DNA from: Oscillospiraceae bacterium
GTDB taxonomy: Bacteria > Bacillota > Clostridia > Oscillospirales > Butyricicoccaceae
NCBI GenBank assembly: GCA_015068445.1
Contig: SVKN01000020.1
Span: 1-35,577, forward strand
Length of the DNA: 35,577 nt
Reading direction: 5' to 3'
Of this stretch, positions 27,358-35,025 are shown one piece after another. The first letter of the stretch is position 1, and each line of letters starts with the position of its first letter. The notes under the pieces are model-generated. The model did no database searches and was not told the DNA's origin. It worked only from the letters and a program-made list of their open reading frames with translations. Position numbers and translations under genes: made by a program.

Positions 27358-28140
27358 ATGGCAGAATACCCCAACGACGTGATCCGCACCATCGAGGAGC
27401 GTTCCTCCGCCCGCGTGTTCACGTCCGAGCCGCTGACGGAGGAGGAGCGCGCGATCCTCACCTCCGCCGCGCTGCGCGCGCCCAACGGCGGCAAGATGTC
27501 GAAGTTCTCGCTGATCGATGTGCGCGATCAGGCGATCAAGGACCGTCTCGCCGTTTTGTGCGACAACCAGCCCTTCGTGGCGAAGGCCCCGGGCGTCTAC
27601 GTGATCCTGGCCGATTTCGACCGCTGGTTCCGCCTGTTCCGCAAATATGTCGGCACGCTCGGCGTCCACATCAACTATCCTCATGAGGACGAGATCCTCT
27701 TTTCCATCGTCGACGCCGCGCTGGCGGCGGAAAACATGGCCATCGCCGGGGAGTCCATCGGCGTCGGCTCCTGCTTCATCGCCGACGTCGTCACCCATCA
27801 CGACGAGATCCGCGAGATGCTCAACCTGCCCCAGTACGTCATGCCCATCATGCTCGGCATCTTCGGTCATCCCGTCTCCAAACCGAAGCAGCGCTCGGCG
27901 CGCATCGGCGTGTCCGTCGTCCATCGTGACCGCTATGAGCCGCTGCGGGACGATGAGATGCTCGACATGATCGATCCGCTGATCCCCCGGGGCGCGGACG
28001 GCGCGCCCGTCATGACGCCGGAGGACTACGTCACCCGGTACTACATCCGCCGTCTGGGCAGCTGGCTGTCCTTCGAGCGCACCAACAGCGTCCGCGCCAT
28101 GTTCCGCGACTGGCTGAAAAGCCCCTTCGGAGATGAATAG
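27358..28140 (+). CDS. Nitroreductase-family FMN oxidoreductase
   Basis: The 260-residue protein shows the nitroreductase pattern: VIRTIEERSSARVFTSEPL at the N-terminus with the phosphate-binding Arg/Ser, AALRAPNGGKMSKFSLIDV for FMN contacts, AALAAENMAIAGESIGVGSCFI near 122-143 and VMPIMLGIFGHPVSKP near 160. The family reduces nitroaromatics, quinones, flavins or enones using NAD(P)H and FMN. A C-terminal extension of about 50 residues beyond the usual fold is present. It is first in a five-gene operon with nine bases to the next gene. Context suggests reduction of an organic acceptor; the true substrate is unknown. Confidence 0.88.
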   Translation: MAEYPNDVIRTIEERSSARVFTSEPLTEEERAILTSAALRAPNGGKMSKFSLIDVRDQAIKDRLAVLCDNQPFVAKAPGVYVILADFDRWFRLFRKYVGTLGVHINYPHEDEILFSIVDAALAAENMAIAGESIGVGSCFIADVVTHHDEIREMLNLPQYVMPIMLGIFGHPVSKPKQRSARIGVSVVHRDRYEPLRDDEMLDMIDPLIPRGADGAPVMTPEDYVTRYYIRRLGSWLSFERTNSVRAMFRDWLKSPFGDE

Positions 28141-28149
28141 GAGGCAGCC

Positions 28150-28860
28150 ATGAGAGTTTTGTTCATCGGCAACAGCCACACGTTTTTCAACGACATGCCC
28201 CATCTGTTCGCCTCCATGTGCCGGGAGCTGACAGGGGAGGCCCCCGAGGCGACGATGCTGGCCTACGGCGGCCGCTCGCTGCAGTGGCACTGCGACGAAT
28301 ACTTCGCCCTGCGCTTTGCGATCCTCTACGGCAACTACGACTACTGCGTCCTGCAGCAGCAGGCCCACCCGTTCCCCGGCGTCGAGACCACCGAGACCTG
28401 GGGGACGCGGATCATCGAGCTGTGCAAGGCAAACGGCGTGACGCCCGTCGTCTACATGACCTGGGCCGAAAAGGCGAAGCCCGAGAACTTCGCGGTCATG
28501 GAATCCACCTATACGGCGCTCGCGTCGGCTACCGGTGCGCTCCTGGCCCCCGTGGGCCGCGCCTTTGACCGCCTGCGGCGCGAGCATCCGGAGCTGGAGC
28601 TCTATTACAGGGACGGCGAGCACGCCTCCCCTGCCGGGGATTACCTGATCGCCGCAATGCTGGCCGGCCTGCTGACGAAGAAGGACGTCCGCGCCCTCAG
28701 CAGCAGCGCCATCGACTTCCGCGTCAGCATCGATATGGAGAACAACCGCGTCTCCGCGCTGGAAAGCGCGGCAGACTGCCGGATCACGCTGGACGAGGCG
28801 GAAGCCGCCCTCCTGTGCGCAACCGTACAAGAAGAACTGGAAAAGGAGAAGAGCGAATGA
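28150..28860 (+). CDS. SGNH/GDSL-like hydrolase
   Basis: The 236-residue protein begins VLFIGNSHTFFNDMP, a block-I-like motif with Ser at about residue 9. YGGRSLQWH near 40 can supply block II Gly, LQQQAHPF near 74 takes the block III place, and YRDGEHASPAGDYLIA near 156 supplies the Asp-His pair of block V. No signal peptide is seen, so it is cytoplasmic. Family members act as esterases, acetylhydrolases or thioesterases. GGAGG overlaps the stop of the nitroreductase gene, and its own TGA overlaps the flavoprotein ATG by four bases. Tight packing implies a job on the same substrate, such as removing an acyl group. Confidence 0.82.
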   Translation: MRVLFIGNSHTFFNDMPHLFASMCRELTGEAPEATMLAYGGRSLQWHCDEYFALRFAILYGNYDYCVLQQQAHPFPGVETTETWGTRIIELCKANGVTPVVYMTWAEKAKPENFAVMESTYTALASATGALLAPVGRAFDRLRREHPELELYYRDGEHASPAGDYLIAAMLAGLLTKKDVRALSSSAIDFRVSIDMENNRVSALESAADCRITLDEAEAALLCATVQEELEKEKSE

Positions 28861-30626
28861 GTGAATCAATCATTCCCATGACCACTGACGTCCTCGTCGT
28901 CGGCAGCGGCGGCGCCGGTCTCCGCGCCGCCATCGCGGCGGCCGAGGCAGGGCAGAGCGTCCTTGTCATGGCCAAGGGCAAGGCCGACCGCAGCGGCGCC
29001 AGTCTGCTGGCAGGCGCCAACGTCAGCGCCGACGTCATGTGCGACGGCCGGTCCCTCTATGAAATGGGCCTCGACTACGGCGACAAGGACGACAGCCAGG
29101 ACAAATGGTACCGCGACATCATCCACGAGGGCTTTTACCTCAACGACCGCGACCTGGTGCGCCGCTACGTGGAGCTGGCCCCCAAGGTCGTGCGCGAGCT
29201 CGTCGAGAGCGGCATGAAGCTGGCCGACGAGTCCGAGGGCGGCCGTCAGATCGGCGTCCCCGGCGCTTCGATCCTCGATTACCTCTACAAGCGCGCCAAA
29301 GCGGCGGGCGTGACGTTCTGCGAGAACACCATGCTCCTCGACCTGCTGAAAAGCGCTGACGGCGTCGTCTGCGGCGGCCTGTTCCTCCGCCTTTACGACG
29401 GCGAGCTGGTGCGCGTCGGCGCCAAGGCCGTCGTGCTGGCCACCGGCGGCATGCACGGCTGCTACAGCTTCAACAGCGGCACCTCCGGCCTCTGCGGCGC
29501 GGGGCAGGCGTCCGCCATCCGCGCGGGCGCGGCCATGACTCAGATGGAGATGGTCACCTTCTGTCCGGACGTCATCTGCGCCCCAGCCAAGTACCGCGGC
29601 AGCATCATCCCGTACATCATCCAGTGCTTCGGCTTCGGCCGCCTGCTAAACGGCAAGGGCGAGCGCTTCCTTCATAAGTATATGTCCGACCGCGCCGTCG
29701 ATCTGGCCCTTCACACCGAGTGGAACAAGCTGCTGCTTTGCTACGCCATGGACCGCGAGCTGAACGCGGGCCTCGGCAACGCGGACGGCGGCGTCACGTT
29801 CTCGCTCAACGACCTGACGGACAGTGAATGGGATCGCCTTTACACCCTGCTCCCTGAGCTGAAAAAGGGCATGTATAAGGAGATCATGGCCCTCAATGAG
29901 CAGAACAGAGGCATCTCCGTCTACGCCGCCGGGCACTATTTCGACGGCGGCATCCTCGTGAACGACAAAATGGCCGCTACGCTCCCCGGTCTGTTCGCGG
30001 GCGGCGAGTGCGCGGGCGGCCTCTTCGGCGCCAACCGCGTCGGCGCGGCCACCACGCAGATGCTCGTCCAGGGCCTGCAGGCTGGTGAAAGCGCCGCCGT
30101 CTTCGCCGCAGGGAACAGTCTTGCGGAGCCCGATTATGCGCTGCTGGAGCGCGTGACGCAGCAGGCGGTCAGGCCCTTCACCGTTCAGAACGGGGAGGAC
30201 CCCCGCGGACTGCGCAAGGCCGTCGTGGACACCATCACCCGCTCGGCGGGCGTCGTGCGCGAATACCGCCAGATGATGATCGGCCTCGACAACCTCGAGT
30301 GGCTGAACAACATCGACGTCTCCGCGGAAGGCGGCAGAGCGTACAACCGCCCGTGGATCGACTGGTTGGAGGCCAGAGACATGATCCAGTGCGGCAAAGC
30401 GATCCTGTCCTCGTCCTTCCGCAGGGACGAGAGCCGCGGCGTCTTCATCCGCTCCGACTGCATGTTCACCGACGACCGCACACTGACCGCTACGATCTAT
30501 CAGAACGGCCGCGCCATCATGGCGCCTGTGGAGCAGGGCGACGTTGCGCCCGATCCGGTCAAACGCGACTACTTTGAGAATCTCGAAGAGGTCATCACGC
30601 GCCTGAGCTACGGCGGGGAGGTATAA
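28857..30626 (+). CDS. Fumarate reductase/succinate dehydrogenase-like flavoprotein subunit
   Basis: The 589-residue FAD protein has the dinucleotide loop GSGGAG at residues 16-21, SLLAGANVSAD in the flavin region, LATGGMHGCYSFNSG near 205 and the FAD-binding GLFAGGECAGGLFGANRVG near 380, all typical of FrdA/SdhA/L-aspartate oxidase relatives. The C-terminal helical domain contains DESRGVFIRSD near 538, comparable with the family's ESRGAH-R-D. The frame opens at 28815, but the ATG at 28857 is used: AAAGGAG precedes it and it overlaps the SGNH stop (ATGA). A paired [2Fe-2S] protein follows two bases later. The substrate may not be fumarate; catalytic residues were not fully matched. Confidence 0.9.
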   Translation: MSESIIPMTTDVLVVGSGGAGLRAAIAAAEAGQSVLVMAKGKADRSGASLLAGANVSADVMCDGRSLYEMGLDYGDKDDSQDKWYRDIIHEGFYLNDRDLVRRYVELAPKVVRELVESGMKLADESEGGRQIGVPGASILDYLYKRAKAAGVTFCENTMLLDLLKSADGVVCGGLFLRLYDGELVRVGAKAVVLATGGMHGCYSFNSGTSGLCGAGQASAIRAGAAMTQMEMVTFCPDVICAPAKYRGSIIPYIIQCFGFGRLLNGKGERFLHKYMSDRAVDLALHTEWNKLLLCYAMDRELNAGLGNADGGVTFSLNDLTDSEWDRLYTLLPELKKGMYKEIMALNEQNRGISVYAAGHYFDGGILVNDKMAATLPGLFAGGECAGGLFGANRVGAATTQMLVQGLQAGESAAVFAAGNSLAEPDYALLERVTQQAVRPFTVQNGEDPRGLRKAVVDTITRSAGVVREYRQMMIGLDNLEWLNNIDVSAEGGRAYNRPWIDWLEARDMIQCGKAILSSSFRRDESRGVFIRSDCMFTDDRTLTATIYQNGRAIMAPVEQGDVAPDPVKRDYFENLEEVITRLSYGGEV

Positions 30627-30628
30627 CC

Positions 30629-30925
30629 ATGACCTATACGATCAAGATCAGAAGGGGCAGTAAAGCCGAGCCCTTTTACAGCGACTACACCCTCGAGGAT
30701 ACGGGCGTCCTGTCCGTCATGGACGTGCTGCGCCGCATCTACCGCGAGCAGGACGGCACTCTGGCGTTCTTCGACCACGAGGCCTGCCATCAGGCCGCCT
30801 GCGGCCGCTGCCTCGTCAGGTGCAACGGCAAGACCGTCCTCGCCTGCGCCGAGACGGCGCCCGCCGACATGACGCTGGAGCCCTGGAACGAAGAGAAGCT
30901 CGTGAGGGACCTGCTATGCGACTGA
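30629..30925 (+). CDS. Stand-alone [2Fe-2S] protein (SdhB/FrdB N-terminal-like)
   Basis: The 98-residue protein equals only the N-terminal plant-ferredoxin-like domain of succinate dehydrogenase/fumarate reductase iron-sulfur subunits. Cys 53, 58, 61 and 73 fit C-x4-C-x2-C-x11-C exactly, within ACHQAACGRCLVRCNGKTVL. An extra Cys 65 is present. The C-terminal domain with [4Fe-4S] and [3Fe-4S] clusters is missing, and no such domain is encoded nearby. It starts two bases after the flavoprotein and its stop overlaps the next gene, so it should pass electrons to or from the flavoprotein. No membrane anchor subunit is present, so the complex is probably soluble. Confidence 0.87.
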   Translation: MTYTIKIRRGSKAEPFYSDYTLEDTGVLSVMDVLRRIYREQDGTLAFFDHEACHQAACGRCLVRCNGKTVLACAETAPADMTLEPWNEEKLVRDLLCD

Positions 30926-31605
30926 ACGAGCATCATCACGCGATCATCCTCGATACCTGCTTCAAGACCCTCCGCGAGCTGAGAGGGGAGCGGGGGATCG
31001 AGCTGTTCCGCCTCTGCGCCCGCGCCTACGGCGAGCGCCGGGGCCGCCGTATGGCCATGCGCGCATTGCGCGACGGGAACCCGCTGGACATGACGTCCTA
31101 CTTCGCCTACGGCGAGCTGCTGTCCACCGAGGGCGTGTATATCGGAACCTATGACGCCTACGAGGGCTTCGTCATCGAGCGCCAGACCCAGTGCCCCTGG
31201 TGCACAGCCTTCCGCACCATGGACGGTCATGACTGCGCCGTGTGCTACTGCCGCGAGATCGACGGCGCCATCGTCCGCGGCTTCAACCCCGACCTGGGCT
31301 ACGAGCTGATCCAGAACATGCACACCGCCGGCTCCTGCGAGTTCATCTTCAAAAGCCCCGAGATCAGGCGCGACTTCATGGAGACGTACTCCGATCGCCT
31401 CGACGGCAGGCCCGCGCCCAAGATCGAAATGACGTATCACTGCGTCGACGTCTATCATACCTTCAAGCGTATCACCTCCGCCGTTTTGACGCAGGACGAG
31501 CAGGCAGCGCTGCAAAGCGCCCTCCGCGCCCGTCTGGGCGACGAGGCCATGGCAGAGCTGGAAGCCTGGCCGGACGAGCTCTTCGAGACGCCCTACGACA
31601 AATGA
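30916..31605 (+). CDS. Cysteine-rich protein resembling L-2-amino-thiazoline-4-carboxylate (ATC) hydrolase family
   Basis: The 229-residue protein has a helical N-terminal half, then a cysteine cluster C93xxC96 (QCPWC), C107, C110, C112 (HDCAVCYCREID), then VRGFNPDLGYEL and C141 in AGSCEF. Layout and the ...C-EID-A-VRGFNP... block resemble proteins annotated as ATC-hydrolase family; I recognise this only at family level and do not claim ATC hydrolysis. The Cys pattern could hold an iron-sulfur or zinc site. The ATG at 30916 overlaps the end of the [2Fe-2S] gene by ten bases. As last gene of the operon it may act as a partner of the flavoprotein. Confidence 0.6.
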   Translation: MRLNEHHHAIILDTCFKTLRELRGERGIELFRLCARAYGERRGRRMAMRALRDGNPLDMTSYFAYGELLSTEGVYIGTYDAYEGFVIERQTQCPWCTAFRTMDGHDCAVCYCREIDGAIVRGFNPDLGYELIQNMHTAGSCEFIFKSPEIRRDFMETYSDRLDGRPAPKIEMTYHCVDVYHTFKRITSAVLTQDEQAALQSALRARLGDEAMAELEAWPDELFETPYDK

Positions 31606-31619
31606 ACAGCCATAACAAA

Positions 31620-31652
31620 ACCCCCGGAGCATCGCTCCGGGGGTCTCTTTTT
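31620..31652 (+). terminator. Terminator at the end of the redox operon
   Basis: ACCCCCGGAGC (31620-31630) pairs with GCTCCGGGGGT (31634-31644) around ATC, followed by CTCTTTTT. It lies between convergent genes, and the minus-strand side also shows a T run (from AAAACCC), so it can serve both. Confidence 0.93.
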
Positions 31653-32166
31653 ACGGTTTGACGATCTCATAAAGGATATGCATCATGTCCTTGCCGTGAT
31701 AGTGCTTGACGAACCGGCGGACGGGGGTCAGGCCATTTCGTTCGGCCACGGCCTGAGAGGGGAGGTTGTCGTGCTTGATGATCGAGTACATCCGCCCGTA
31801 TCCCATCACGCCGAACCCGTAGTCGAGGCAGGCCTTCGCCGCCTCAGTAGCGTAGCCGTTGTGCCAGTACCTGCGTTTGAAGAGGTACCCGACCTCCGGC
31901 AGCGTCTGCCCCTCGACCTCCTGCATGGTGATGCCGCACTGGCCGAGGAACGCGCCGTCCGCCTTTCGGAGCACGGCGCAGAGGCTGACGCCGTCCCGCG
32001 CCATGCGGGTTTTCATGCGCTCCAGCCAGTCGACGCACTCCTCGTCGGAAAACGCGTGCTCATAGGCGACCATGGCGATCGGGTCCTGCAGGATCTCTTT
32101 GAGGTCGTCAAGGTCGCCGTCCTCCAGCGGCCGCAGCAGCAGCCGCCGGGTCTCGAGACGCATCAT
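31651..32166 (-). CDS. RimJ/RimL-type GNAT acetyltransferase
   Basis: The 171-residue protein starts RLETRRLLLRPLEDGDLDDL, the usual opening of ribosomal-protein-type GNATs. VGYLFKRRYWHNGYATEAAKACLDYGF carries the acetyl-CoA region (WHNGYATEA in place of W-GxGYAxEA). The C-terminal part has SIIKHDNLPSQAVAERNGL, also typical. The substrate (protein N-terminus, amino sugar or antibiotic) cannot be told. Two ATGs in tandem (32166 and 32163) overlap the end of the stomatin gene; the second sits better behind GGAG. It is the last gene of the NfeD-stomatin operon. Confidence 0.9.
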   Translation of the reverse strand: MMRLETRRLLLRPLEDGDLDDLKEILQDPIAMVAYEHAFSDEECVDWLERMKTRMARDGVSLCAVLRKADGAFLGQCGITMQEVEGQTLPEVGYLFKRRYWHNGYATEAAKACLDYGFGVMGYGRMYSIIKHDNLPSQAVAERNGLTPVRRFVKHYHGKDMMHILYEIVKP

Positions 32167-33095
32167 TTCTCCGTCCTGGTGTCAAAGACCTCCTTGGCGG
32201 AGGCGGCCAGACCGGCCAGACCCTGGATCTCGGAGGGGATGATCAGCTTGGTGGACTTGCTGTCGGCGATCTGGGTGAAGGCCTCCAGCGCCTTGAGCTT
32301 GATGACGTTGTCGCCCGGGGCGGCCTCGTTCAGCAGCTTGATGGAGTTTGCCAGCGCCGTCTGAACGGCCAGCAGCGCCTCGGCCTCGCCCTCGGCCTCC
32401 TTGATCTTCTGCATGCGGGAGGCTTCGGCGCGGAGGATGACGGCCTCCTTTTCGCCCTCGGCGATCAGGATCTGGGACTTCTTTTCACCCTCGGCCTTCA
32501 GGATCGATTCGCGGCGCTCACGCTCGGCCTTCATCTGGCGCTCCATGGCGTCCTGGATCTCCCGGGGCGGGATGATGTTCTTCAGCTCGACGCGGTTGAT
32601 CTTGATGCCCCAGGGGTCGGTGGCCTCGTCGAGGATCGTGCGCATCTTGGTGTTGATGATATCGCGGGAGGTCAGCGTCTGGTCGAGCTCCAGCTCGCCG
32701 ATGATGTTACGCAGCGTCGTGGCCGTCAGATTCTCGATGGCGGACATGGGATGCACGACACCGTAGGTGTACAGCTTGGGGTCGGTCACCTGGAAATAGA
32801 TGACCGTGTCGATCTGCATGGTGACGTTATCCTTCGTGATAACGGGCTGAGGCGGGAAGTCGGACACGCGCTCCTTGATGACCACGCGGTTGGCGATGCG
32901 CTCGATCAGAGGGATCTTGAAGTGCAGGCCCGTCTGCCACGTCTCCTGGTACGCGCCGAGGCGCTCCACGATGAAGGCGCTGGCCTGAGGGACGATGACC
33001 ACGTTGGCGGCCACCAGTGCGATGACAAGGATGATCAGCAGGGCAAGGATGATAAGGGGGCCGATAGAGGCCGCGGACAGCAGAGCAAATGTCAT
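32163..33095 (-). CDS. SPFH/Band 7 (stomatin-like) membrane protein
   Basis: The 310-residue protein has one N-terminal membrane segment (LIILALLIILVIALVAANVVIV), then the SPFH domain beginning IVPQASAFIVERLGAY and containing NRVVIKERVSDFPPQPVITKD. A long helical region rich in Ala, Glu and Lys (near 200-265, AEGEKKSQILIAEGEKEAVI) mediates oligomer formation. The terminal KSTKLIIPSEIQGL segment resembles QmcA/stomatin relatives. The frame extends to a GTG at 33104, but ATG 33095 is preferred: AGGAG is eight bases upstream and it overlaps the NfeD stop (ATGA). NfeD and stomatin form a well-known pair in membrane microdomains. Confidence 0.94.
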   Translation of the reverse strand: MTFALLSAASIGPLIILALLIILVIALVAANVVIVPQASAFIVERLGAYQETWQTGLHFKIPLIERIANRVVIKERVSDFPPQPVITKDNVTMQIDTVIYFQVTDPKLYTYGVVHPMSAIENLTATTLRNIIGELELDQTLTSRDIINTKMRTILDEATDPWGIKINRVELKNIIPPREIQDAMERQMKAERERRESILKAEGEKKSQILIAEGEKEAVILRAEASRMQKIKEAEGEAEALLAVQTALANSIKLLNEAAPGDNVIKLKALEAFTQIADSKSTKLIIPSEIQGLAGLAASAKEVFDTRTEK

Positions 33096-33559
33096 TTTAC
33101 ACACTCCTTTGTTTCTTCATGTATTGCTTCGACGATCAGCTTGACGCCGGAGATCTCTTTGACCAGCACGCGCGCGCCCTGGGGGATGACGACGTCCTCA
33201 CAGGAGGAGCGGGCCGTCCACACCTGACCGTCCACCGTGACGAGACCGCTGGGGACGCTGTTGTCGATGGTCTCGCCCGCCACGCCGTGGCGGCCGATGA
33301 CGCGGTCGGCATTGGTGGCCGTGCGGCTCGTCTGCAGATGCTTGCGCACGAAGGGGCGAAGCATGATCAGACTCACGGCGGACAGGACCACGAACACCGT
33401 CACCTGCAGCCACAGCGGCAGCCGCAGCAGCGCCGTCAGGAGCGCGCCCAGCGCGCCGATGGCGAACCAGATGCACGTCAGCCCCATGGTCGCGGCCTCG
33501 ATGACCACCAGCAGGATCACCGCCGCCAGCCACAGGAGATAAAGAGGAATAGTGAACAT
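33092..33559 (-). CDS. NfeD-like membrane protein
   Basis: The 155-residue protein is a short NfeD without the protease domain. It has membrane segments near residues 5-24, 28-44 and 48-67, then a soluble OB-fold domain from about residue 85 (RVIGRHGVAGETIDNSVPSG, VTVDGQVWTARS, IPQGARVLVKEISGVKLIV), as in NfeD C-terminal domains. It is first in the operon, coupled to the stomatin gene by a four-base overlap. A strong promoter and AAAGGAGGG precede it. Proteins of this pair organise membrane lipids and may support membrane protein quality control; the precise job is not known. Confidence 0.92.
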   Translation of the reverse strand: MFTIPLYLLWLAAVILLVVIEAATMGLTCIWFAIGALGALLTALLRLPLWLQVTVFVVLSAVSLIMLRPFVRKHLQTSRTATNADRVIGRHGVAGETIDNSVPSGLVTVDGQVWTARSSCEDVVIPQGARVLVKEISGVKLIVEAIHEETKECVK

Positions 33560-33583
33560 TTCAGACCCTCCTTTTACGATTCT

Positions 33584-33612
33584 ATTATACTACACGGGCA
33601 GCGCTATGGCAA
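33584..33612 (-). promoter_or_regulatory. Promoter of the NfeD-stomatin operon
   Basis: On the minus strand TTGCCA (33612-33607) and a perfect TATAAT (33589-33584) are spaced by 17 bases, about 25 bases before the start codon and just behind the mtaB stop. Confidence 0.82.
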
Positions 33613-33620
33613 AGGAAACA

Positions 33621-34910
33621 TCAGTCAGCCAGCACGCCCGTCAGCTTGTCGTCGGAGGCGCCGGTGACGCGCACGCGCTGCACCCGGCCGCTTTCGCCGC
33701 CCTTCGCCTCCACGAGGCAGTACTGCGGGCAGTGCCCGGCGCTGACGCCGCGCTTTGATGTCTCGAACAAAACCTCCACGGTCTGACCCACCATGCTCTC
33801 CAGATACCGGCGCCGCAGCGCGCCGCAGACGTCGGCGGCCCGGGAGGCCCGCGCCTGCTTCTCAGCCCGCGTCAGATGACAGGGCATGGAAGCGGCACGC
33901 GTGCCGGGACGGGAGGAGTAGGGGAAGATGTGCACCTGCGCGAAAGCGCATTTTTCGACGAAGGCGAGGCTTTCCGCAAAATCCTCCTCCGTCTCGCCGG
34001 GGAACCCGACGATCAGGTCGGTGGTGATGGCGCAGCCGGGGAAATACTGCCGCAGCAGCGCGCAGGATTCATAAAAGCGGTCTGGACCGTATTTGCGGTT
34101 CATATCCTTCAGCGTTTTTTCACAGCCGCTCTGCAGCGACAGGTGGAAGTGAGGGCAGAGGTTTTTATATTGACTCAGCTGCTCGCAGAACTCCCGGGTC
34201 ACGGTCCGCGGCTCCAGCGAGCCCAGCCGGATCCGCGCCCCCGGCGCGCTGCGGCAGATGACCTCGATCATATTGACGGGCGTCGGCTTGTCCGGCAGAT
34301 CGGGCCCGTAGGACGAGATCTCGATGCCTGTGACGACGATCTCCAGATACCCTTCGTCGCCCAGCCGCACGGCCTCGCTGCGCACCTGCTCCAGCGGCAT
34401 GGAGCGGCTCAGCCCGCGGGCAAAGGGGATCAGGCAGTAGGCGCAGAAGTTCTGGCACCCGTCCTGCACCTTCAGAAGCGCCCTCGTGCGGCCCATCAGG
34501 CTGCCCGCGGGCATGAAGTCGAAGGGACCCTTGTCCAGCGTGTCCTCCACGGTGCAGATGTATGTCCGGTCGGCGTACGCCTGCTCCGTCAGCGTGACGA
34601 TCCGGCTCTTGTCGCCGGTGCCGCTCACCACGTCCGCACCGCACAGCGCCCGCACCTCGTCGGGCTTGATCTGCGCGTAGCAGCCGCAGACCACCAGCAC
34701 GCACCCGGGGTTCAGTGCCCTGGCGCGCCGGGCGGCGTTGCGGGACTTCTTGTCGCCCAGCGAGGTGACGGTGCAGGTGTTGATGACGTACGCGTCAGCC
34801 GTCTCCTCAAAGGGGACGACCTCGTGGCCCCGGGCGGCGAACAGCTGCTCCAGCGCCTGGGTCTCGAACTGGTTGGTCTTGCAGCCCAATGTATAAAAAG
34901 CGACCTTCAA
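33621..34910 (-). CDS. mtaB: tRNA (t6A37) methylthiotransferase MtaB
   Basis: This radical-SAM enzyme adds a methylthio group to t6A37 of ANN-decoding tRNAs, giving ms2t6A. The N-terminal methylthiotransferase domain shows YTLGCKTNQFE, NTCTVTSLGDKKSR and VVCGCYAQ, with the three Cys that bind the auxiliary cluster. The radical-SAM CxxxCxxC is in DGCQNFCAYCLIPFARG near residue 150. A C-terminal TRAM-like domain follows (GQTVEVLFE). No ATG fits: the frame opens at TTG 34916, but TTG 34910, giving MKVAFYTLGCK as in most MtaB proteins with GGTGA six bases upstream, is preferred. About 429 residues, normal for MtaB. Confidence 0.94.
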   Translation of the reverse strand: MKVAFYTLGCKTNQFETQALEQLFAARGHEVVPFEETADAYVINTCTVTSLGDKKSRNAARRARALNPGCVLVVCGCYAQIKPDEVRALCGADVVSGTGDKSRIVTLTEQAYADRTYICTVEDTLDKGPFDFMPAGSLMGRTRALLKVQDGCQNFCAYCLIPFARGLSRSMPLEQVRSEAVRLGDEGYLEIVVTGIEISSYGPDLPDKPTPVNMIEVICRSAPGARIRLGSLEPRTVTREFCEQLSQYKNLCPHFHLSLQSGCEKTLKDMNRKYGPDRFYESCALLRQYFPGCAITTDLIVGFPGETEEDFAESLAFVEKCAFAQVHIFPYSSRPGTRAASMPCHLTRAEKQARASRAADVCGALRRRYLESMVGQTVEVLFETSKRGVSAGHCPQYCLVEAKGGESGRVQRVRVTGASDDKLTGVLAD

Positions 34911-34943
34911 AGTCAATCACCACATTTCGATAATATATACTGT

Positions 34944-34972
34944 ATTTTACCCGATTTTGTTCCGTTTTGCAA
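34944..34972 (-). promoter_or_regulatory. Promoter of mtaB
   Basis: On the minus strand TTGCAA (34972-34967) and TAAAAT (34949-34944) are spaced by 17 bases, about 33 bases before the chosen TTG start. The carboxypeptidase gene diverges from the same A/T-rich gap, but no clear promoter for it was seen. Confidence 0.65.
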
Positions 34973-35025
34973 CGGCGCATCAAAGGCCGCGGCTGCGCAT
35001 ACCTATGAGCGGGAGGTTGAATGAC

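Noticed and set aside
25818-27494. Minus-strand frame opposite the SLH/beta-helix gene
   Set aside because: It covers two promoters and a terminator of the plus strand and has low-complexity Val/Gly/Asp composition; the plus-strand protein has a signal peptide and SLH motifs.
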